Assembly (NCBI GenBank): GCA_963920765.1
Contig: OY987252.1
Coordinates: 3,209,966-3,273,965, forward strand
From: Ulota crispa
Taxonomy: Eukaryota > Streptophyta > Bryopsida > Orthotrichales > Orthotrichaceae
Reading direction: 5' to 3'
Length of the DNA stretch: 64,000 bases
The notes beneath the pieces were generated by a model that worked only from the letters and a program-made list of their open reading frames with translations, did not search any database and was not told where the DNA came from. A program made the translations under genes and the position numbers. Within the stretch, counting starts at the first letter, position 1. Each line of letters starts with the position of its first letter. Positions 58,622 to 64,000 of this stretch are shown here, piece by piece.

Positions 58622-59473
58622 ATGGATTCGGGAGCTACCACCTACATGTCACTTCATAGAGCTCATTTTGACACCTTTAAGACCATTTTAGCAAGGAAGG
58701 TATTCATGGATGATGAATCGGTGCTCCAAGCCTTTGGAAGGAGCTTCATTTTGGTGGACACCCTTGTTGAGGGATGCACCAAGCGCATTTGGTTCAGGAA
58801 TGTGTTGTATGTGCCCAAGTTACAAAACAACCTCCTTTTGGTGAGCAAGATAGTGGAGGGAAGGTTTAATGTGCAATTTGGAGGTCTTGGGTGCATTGTG
58901 AGGTCTCTTCATGGAAACACCCGAGCCATGGCATCACAAAAGGGCAACTTGTACATTTTGCGGTGCAAGGTTATGCATAAACGAGAGAGTGCCGAAGTTG
59001 CTACATCTATAAAAGATGGGCTGATTTTGTGGCATTGACGCATGGAGCACTTGAATGTGCAGAGCTTGAAGGCTCTTCCAAGCTTGGTGAGTGGCCTTGA
59101 CCTTCCTAAGTCCCATGGTGATGATTTACCAAATGCTTGTGAAGGTTGCATTGAGGGCAAGCAACAATGGCACTCCTTTCCAAATGATGGTGCCACACGT
59201 GCCACCAAGGTGTTGGGCATTGTGCATTCAGATGTGTGTGGCCCCATGAAGACCACGTCATTGGGTGAGGCAAGGTACTTCTTGACCTTTATTGACAATT
59301 TTTTGAGAAAGGTGTGGGTGTACTTTCGCAAGGCCAAGAGCGAGTGTTTTGAGCGGTTCAAGGTGTTAAAAGCCTTGGTGGAGAAGCAGGCGGAGTGCTC
59401 CATCAAGGTATTGCAGTCCGACAACGGCGGGGAGTACACTTCCAACCAATTTGAGGCCTATTTGAAGGCCTAA
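58622..59473 (+). pseudogene. Copia protease and integrase N-terminal half
   Basis: Aspartic protease motif MDSGATTYMS at 58622, which cuts the polyprotein. Then NVLYVPKLQNNLLLVSKI. The pre-integrase zinc region has LILWH, a TGA at 59036 where Arg is expected, then [11 protein letters not shown] and CEGC..GKQQ. The integrase core has HSDVCGPM (first Asp), [17 protein letters not shown] and [11 protein letters not shown] (second Asp). TAA at 59471. Confidence 0.92.
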
Positions 59474-59950
59474 AGTATTGTGCATAAAACCTCAACTCCA
59501 CATACACCGCAATAAAATAGAGTGGCCGAGAGGGCCAATCACACCATTGTAGAAATTATTAGGAGCACAATCTATGGCCAAAAGCTTGGGTTGGAATATT
59601 AGGCCGAGGCCGTGAGCAATGCGGTGTACATTTGCAATCGATGGCCTACTAGTTCGGTGCATGGCAAGATTCTACAAGAGGCGTGGAGTGGGAGGAGGCC
59701 TTTGGTGGCACGCATTAGACTATTTAGGTGTGTTGCATATGCCAAGATTCCCGATGCATCAAGGACCAAGCTTGATGCAACGGCCGTAAGGTGTTTGTTT
59801 TTGGGATATTGTGAGGGCTCCAAAGCATATAGGTTGATTTGCTTAGAGTCTAAAAAGATCATCCGATGTTGAGATGTAACCTTCTGTGAACATGGAGAGT
59901 TGCAAGAAGAGTTGGAGTTGGGTTGAAGTGGAAGTAGCGGTGACCTTATT
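59474..59950 (+). pseudogene. Copia integrase C-terminal half and linker
   Basis: Continues in the same frame: NRVAERANHTIVEI with the third catalytic Glu, AEAVSNAVYICNRWPTSSV and RLFRCVAYAKIPDASRTKLD, CLFLGYCEGSKAYRL. Stops TAA 59513 (Gln expected in PQQN), TAG 59600 (Trp expected before AEAV), TGA 59870 and 59924. Confidence 0.9.
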
Positions 59951-59974
59951 GTGGACACACCTCCAACGCCCTCG

Positions 59975-60005
<31 letters not shown>

Positions 60006-61186
60006 ACGATGAGGACCACCCCCTCGAGGATGGAGATGGTGATTTTGTGGAGGATGCAAGTGCAAGCCAAGGTGATGACGGCTCCAAGCCCAAGAAGGTC
60101 ACAAAGATGAAGAATGCACAAGGCATTGCTCTAAGAGCTGAAGTGGGAGGTACCCAACATTTGGGAGGCGTGCGGCGGTCTACAAGGGTAAGCAAGCCTT
60201 TGGGGAAGTGGTGGAATAACCACATCTTTCCCCAACTATCTTCCAACTTGGATCATACAAATGTGGCCCTTGTTCATGACCCCACCACACTTGAAGAGGC
60301 CTTGGAGTCTCGGAATGCAAGCAAGTGGGAGGCAGCCATGGAGGAGGAGTACCACTCTCTCCATGCCAACGGCACGTGGGAGTTGACCACCCTTCTTCCA
60401 TCTTGCAAGGCGGTGGAATGCAAGTGGGTGTTCAAAACCAAAAGAGATGCCACGAGAGAGATTGTGCATCTCAAGGCAAGGTTGGTGGCAAAAGGAATCT
60501 CTCAAGTGCAAGGAGTGAACTTCAACAAGACTTTTGCTCTCGTGGCCAAGTTCAGCACCATACGGTGCATTGTGACCCTTGGAGCTTTGTTGGATTTGGA
60601 GATGCATCAAATGGATGTGAAGACGGCCTTCCTCAACGGCGACTTGGAAGAGGACATCTACATGGAGCAACCGAAGGGGTTTGTGCAACGTGGTCATGAG
60701 CACCTAGTTTGCAAGCTCACAAAGTCCTTGTATGGACTAAAGCAAGCATTGAGAGCATGGTACCAAAAGATTGATGCAAGTCTTTTGGATTTTGGCTTTG
60801 AGAGGAGTGTGGCTGACCATAGCTTGTATTTTGCACAAGTGGGAGCCCATGTGATGCTTGTGCTTGTGTATGTTGATGACTTGATCATTTTCTCTAGCAA
60901 TGTAGAGACCATGGGTGCATTGAAGGCCAAGTTGGAGGCGGAGTACAAGATGACGAACTTGAAAGAGTTGCACTATTGCCTTGGAGTGGAGTTTGCAAGA
61001 GATCAAGGTGCGAGGACCATCACCATGAGTCAAGCCAAGTATGTGGAGGAGGTGCTGAAGCAATTTGGCATGGAGGATTGCAAACCCATTGGCACTCCAT
61101 TAGACACCAAGGTGAAGTTGGTGAAGCTTAGCATGGAGGAGTATGATGCGCATGCTTTGATGATGTGTCATACAAATCAGCGGTAA
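59951..61186 (+). pseudogene. Copia reverse transcriptase
   Basis: Open for 411 codons. A run of nine Asp codons (GAT)n at about 59977-60003 precedes an acidic linker. RVT_2 landmarks: EEALESRNASKWEAAMEEEY, NGTWEL, CKWVFKTKRD, KARLVAKG, MDVKTAFLNGDLEEDIYMEQ, PKGF, CKLTKSLYGLKQ and the catalytic YVDDLIIFS at about 60868-60894. Frameshift at about 61165 near the end. It copies the RNA into cDNA. Confidence 0.93.
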
Positions 61187-61839
61187 GATCATTGATGTAT
61201 GCCATAGTGGGTACAAGGGCTGATTTGGCTTTTGCCATTAGCACGGTGAGCCAGCATATGGCAAGGCCGGGATGAAATCATTGGATGGCGATGAAGAGAA
61301 TCATGAGGTACCTCAAGGGCACCTCTCATGTGAAGTTGCAATTGGGAGGAGGGCACATTCGCTTGATGGGATACTGTAATGCAGATTGGGCTGGCGATGC
61401 CCACAATAGGAAGTCCACCACGGGGTACGCATTTAGCCTTGGAGAAGGCATGGTGTCATGGAGCAGCAAGAAGTAATGCACGGCGTCTTTATCTACTACA
61501 GAGGCAGAGTACATGGCGGCGAGCCATTACACAAGACAGGCCATATGGCTAAGGCAGCTCTTGAAGGATGTGGGGTGTGAAGACGTGAAGGGCACGTTGA
61601 TCTTGTGTGACAATCAAGGTGCCATAGCTCTTGCCAAAAACCCGGTGCACCATGCAAAGACGAAACACATCGAGGTGCAACACCATTTCGTGAGAGAGAA
61701 GGTGGAGAAGGGAAACATCACATTGGAGTATTGCCCAACTAAAGACATGTTGGCGGATGTGATGACAAAGGCGTTGGCGAGGAATAGACATGAGCGTTTG
61801 ACGAGAGGCGTGGACATTGGAGACTTTGGCCAATCATAA
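61187..61839 (+). pseudogene. Copia RNase H
   Basis: In the new frame: SLMYAIVGTRADLAFAIS, HMARPG with TGA at 61273, MRYLKGTSHV, GYCNADWAGD, RKSTTGYAF, WSSKK with TAA at 61474 where Gln is normal, TEAEYMAASH, LCDNQGAIALAKNPVHHAKT, KHIEV and the end DFGQS, TAA at 61837-61839, nine bases before the 3' LTR. Confidence 0.93.
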
Positions 61840-61847
61840 AGAGGAAG

Positions 61848-62130
61848 TGTTGAAAGGTTGGAATAGAGCATTAGGGGTTTGCTCTAGGTCAAAGGAAATA
61901 TGCTAGGTGAGGTATTTAGCATTGGAGAGAGAGCACGTGATAGGAGGCACCTCATAGAGAGGATCAGCCCATGAGTGTGGTTATCCCATATGGTTTGGTG
62001 AAAGGAGAGTGGTTGGAAGAGTATATGGATGAGAGGATTTGGAAACCCTCTCATCTCTTCCATTTGTATCTTATACATTTGAGTATACCATGTGTGCTTT
62101 TGCTCTTTCATGTTCCCTATGCTTTCAACA
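61848..62130 (+). repeat. 3' LTR of the copia element
   Basis: Starts TGTTGAAAGG after the purine tract and ends CTTTCAACA, with perfect 9-base inverted ends. A two-base deletion relative to the 5' LTR in the GAGAGAGA run. Confidence 0.95.
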
Positions 62131-62183
62131 CTTTGAAGGCTTAATTCACAAAGGATAGTACATCATGTGTTTTTTGAATATCT

Positions 62184-63125
62184 ATGCAAGCTGAGCTTAA
62201 GGGCCTCACAGGAATAGAGTTCGTTGGTGGGTACGGGATGGTGTGGAAATTTCGCATCAAGGGAATGAGTTCAATCGAGGAACACATAGAATTTGCAAAA
62301 AAATCTCTCAAGACAAAAAAAACCTGCATCAAGCAAGGATTAAGCGTTCCACTAAGGCACTTGTGATTTCGTTGAATCACCTAGGCGTTGTCAAGTTTCT
62401 AGTGGTCCATGACTAGACAAAGGAGGCGTATACATTGTGGTGGAATGGTGGTCACTCAAAAGACTTGATTTTATTGAATGACAAGGTGGTGTCATTTGTT
62501 GAGTGGTATGAAATAAAGCTAGTGAAGCATTTCATAGTAGAATAGGTGAAGAAGGTTAGCCTGTATCGAAGGCACAAGGCAAAGTTGGTGTGGGCTCTGG
62601 TGTATGTCACTAGTCTCGTGCATGAGGCAAAGATGCTACACAATGATTTATCCCCGTCAAAAATACTCTTCTATTTCTCGGCATTTTCAAAGTCATCAAT
62701 ATTGGATTTGTGACTAGGGGATATCTATTCGCATTCAAGAAGGGTATACCTTGCATTACATATATAAAAAACAAGAAGACAAGGATTGTACATTGAAGGG
62801 CAAATGGTAGGTGGCACCAGAGTTAATATGTACTTTTTCAGAAGAAAATCTTGGTAGAAGCCTAGAGATGATGCAAGCAATACACAAGTATTTGGTGAAA
62901 TCATACCCGTTCTCTAGTGGGAAGTTGGGGTTAATGATGAAACTTGGAGATGATCGCAAGTTTGACGAGGACTTATTCAACAGTTCAGCAACGCGAGATT
63001 ACTTTCTAATGAAATTACGCGAACTGACGGAGCTTGATGTTGAGAGAAGGCCAACTTGCTTTGATGTGGTGCGCCTCCTCATAGGTAAACCGTGGTTAAT
63101 GAAGCCCCTTGAAGTTTTTTTTTGA
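62184..63125 (+). pseudogene. Protein kinase pseudogene
   Basis: Pieces of a kinase domain appear in order but in different frames. Glycine loop VGGYGMVWKF at about 62223; FAKKSLKTK fits the lysine strand; LNHLGVVKFLVVHD at about 62380; VHEAKMLHNDLSPSKILL at about 62620-62670 is the catalytic loop (HND in place of HRD, with the catalytic Asp kept); the DFG site is lost; MAPEL at 62811 is the APE motif; ERRPTCFDVVRLL near the end is the subdomain XI Arg. Stops and shifts make it inactive. It begins about 50 bases after the copia LTR. Confidence 0.75.
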
Positions 63126-63344
63126 GAAGGTGTAATGTAGTATAGAACTACTATACAATATATAATTTTTTTGCACAAGCAAGAGTGTGCTGAAGGTTGT
63201 TGTAATAGTTCTACAGCAATATGAATTGCTGAGTTTCAAATATTAAGGACGTTGCAATGACTGTGTTTTTGTATGTGGAGTCATTGTGGTTGAATGTGTT
63301 CTACTATAAATTAAAGTTGAGTGCTCTTAAGTTGTATGATTTTT
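63126..63344. other. No feature recognised
   Basis: AT-rich spacer between the kinase pseudogene and the TTAA-type inverted-repeat element. Confidence 0.4.
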
Positions 63345-63348
63345 TTAA

Positions 63349-64000
63349 CCCCTAAAGGACCACTTGTGCCTACGGGGGACAAACAGGATTTCAAGCATGT
63401 ACTTATGACTAAAATATTTTGTGTAATTTTTTGAAACTTTTATGGAAGATGGGGAATTCAAAGATTTGTGTGGTCATTTAATTGTTTCTTCATACAGACA
63501 TTTATTGAAGAAGTTAAAAATGAATATATGAGAATTTTAGTTTGGCAAACAATCCAAAAACTTCTTTAATTATTGCATTTTTTAATATAGAAATTTGAGG
63601 TTAGTTCTTTAGACTTACGTATATGTGGGAAGCTTTTAATCATTCAATTCTAATTGATGAGATGAAAGTTATGAGAAGTTTTAGTTTGCGGGTAGGTGTT
63701 AAAAACCTCAAAACTATGCGTACACACAAACTAAAACTTCTCATAACTTTCATCTCATCAATTAGGATTGAATGATTCAAAGCTTTCCACATATACGTAA
63801 GTCTAAAGAACTAACCTCAAATTTCTATATTAAAAAATGCAATAATTAAAGAAGTTTTTGGATTGTTTGCCAAACTAAAATTCTCATATATTCATTTTTA
63901 ACTTCTTCAATAAATGTCTGTATGAAGAAAATATTAAATGACCACACAAATCTTTGAATTCCCCATCTTCCATAAAAGTTTCAAAAAATAACACAAAGTA
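63349..64000. mobile_element. Large inverted-repeat TTAA-type element, truncated by the window
   Basis: TTAA at 63345-63348 is followed by CCCCTAAAGGACC. From about 63419 to 63688 the sequence is repeated in inverted form from 63727 to the window end with only scattered differences, so nearly the whole element is two arms around a 38-base centre at about 63707. Left-arm landmarks: ggaagatggggaattcaaag, cttacgtatatgtgggaagc, atgagatgaaagttatgaga. The end resembles those of the elements at 36433 and 45645. Confidence 0.8.

Larger units (their letters stand above)
56670..62130 (+). mobile_element. Ty1/copia LTR retrotransposon, full length, inactive
   Basis: 5461 bases with two LTRs, primer-binding site, gag, protease, integrase, RT, RNase H and a polypurine tract (aaagaggaag, 61838-61847). 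Integrase before RT defines Ty1/copia. The polyprotein has 13 in-frame stops and two frameshifts (near 58115 and 61165). LTRs differ at about 29 of 283 aligned positions by eye, about 23 of them transitions, so the insertion is old. The five bases flanking each side (AAGAT and CTTTG) are not a target duplication. Confidence 0.95.

Noticed and set aside
58663..61871. Long minus-strand frames across the copia element
   Set aside because: They are antisense shadows of the polyprotein; motifs are all on the plus strand.
1..64000. Organellar or bacterial origin
   Set aside because: Spliced RWP-RK gene, plant LTR elements and MITEs show nuclear plant DNA; no operons or organelle genes are seen.

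Overview
This window reads as nuclear DNA of a land plant or a close streptophyte relative. It is AT-rich and packed with plant-type transposable elements: Ty1/copia, Ty3/gypsy, CACTA/En-Spm relics, Stowaway-like and TTAA-type MITEs, and tRNA-like SINEs. It carries one convincing spliced host gene, an RWP-RK transcription factor of RKD type. A non-flowering plant is my weak preference, because the methyltransferase/PHD Ty3/gypsy lineage seen here is not one I associate with flowering plants. The species cannot be fixed from sequence alone.

Layout. 0.3-1.2 kb: minus-strand CACTA transposase relic (DUF4218). 2.0-4.2 kb: duplicated repeat block with two fold-back hairpins and three SINE-like copies. 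5.6-7.5 kb: long minus-strand reading frame of unknown retroelement type, broken only by TAG/TGA stops. 8.5-9.2 kb: CACTA relic (DUF4216). 13.5-30 kb: large decayed Ty3/gypsy element on the minus strand, reading gag, protease region, cytosine-5 DNA methyltransferase, RT, RNase H, integrase, PHD finger. It is interrupted by a 3.1-kb CACTA-like insertion with a TAT target duplication, which itself carries a fold-back repeat and a minisatellite. 31 kb: another DUF4216 relic. 35-41.2 kb: CpG-richer, low-copy-looking segment with the RKD-like gene (four well supported coding exons) and a TTAA-type MITE in its 5' part. 41.9-47.3 kb: run of MITEs and hairpins. 47.6 and 51.4 kb: two more DUF4216 relics. 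56.67-62.13 kb: full-length but inactivated Ty1/copia element with both LTRs and a half-tRNA(iMet) primer site. 62.2-63.1 kb: protein-kinase pseudogene. 63.35 kb to the end: left part of a large inverted-repeat element cut by the window edge.

How it fits together. The only gene likely to work for the host is the RKD-like factor. The rest is a graveyard in which the long reading frames are still in register but peppered with stops that are one C-to-T (or G-to-A) step from Gln, Arg or Trp codons, as expected from deamination of methylated cytosine in silenced elements. Against that background the most notable object is the Ty3/gypsy element, which encoded both its own cytosine methyltransferase and a PHD chromatin-reader finger. 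All family assignments are from reading translations by eye; no database search was run.
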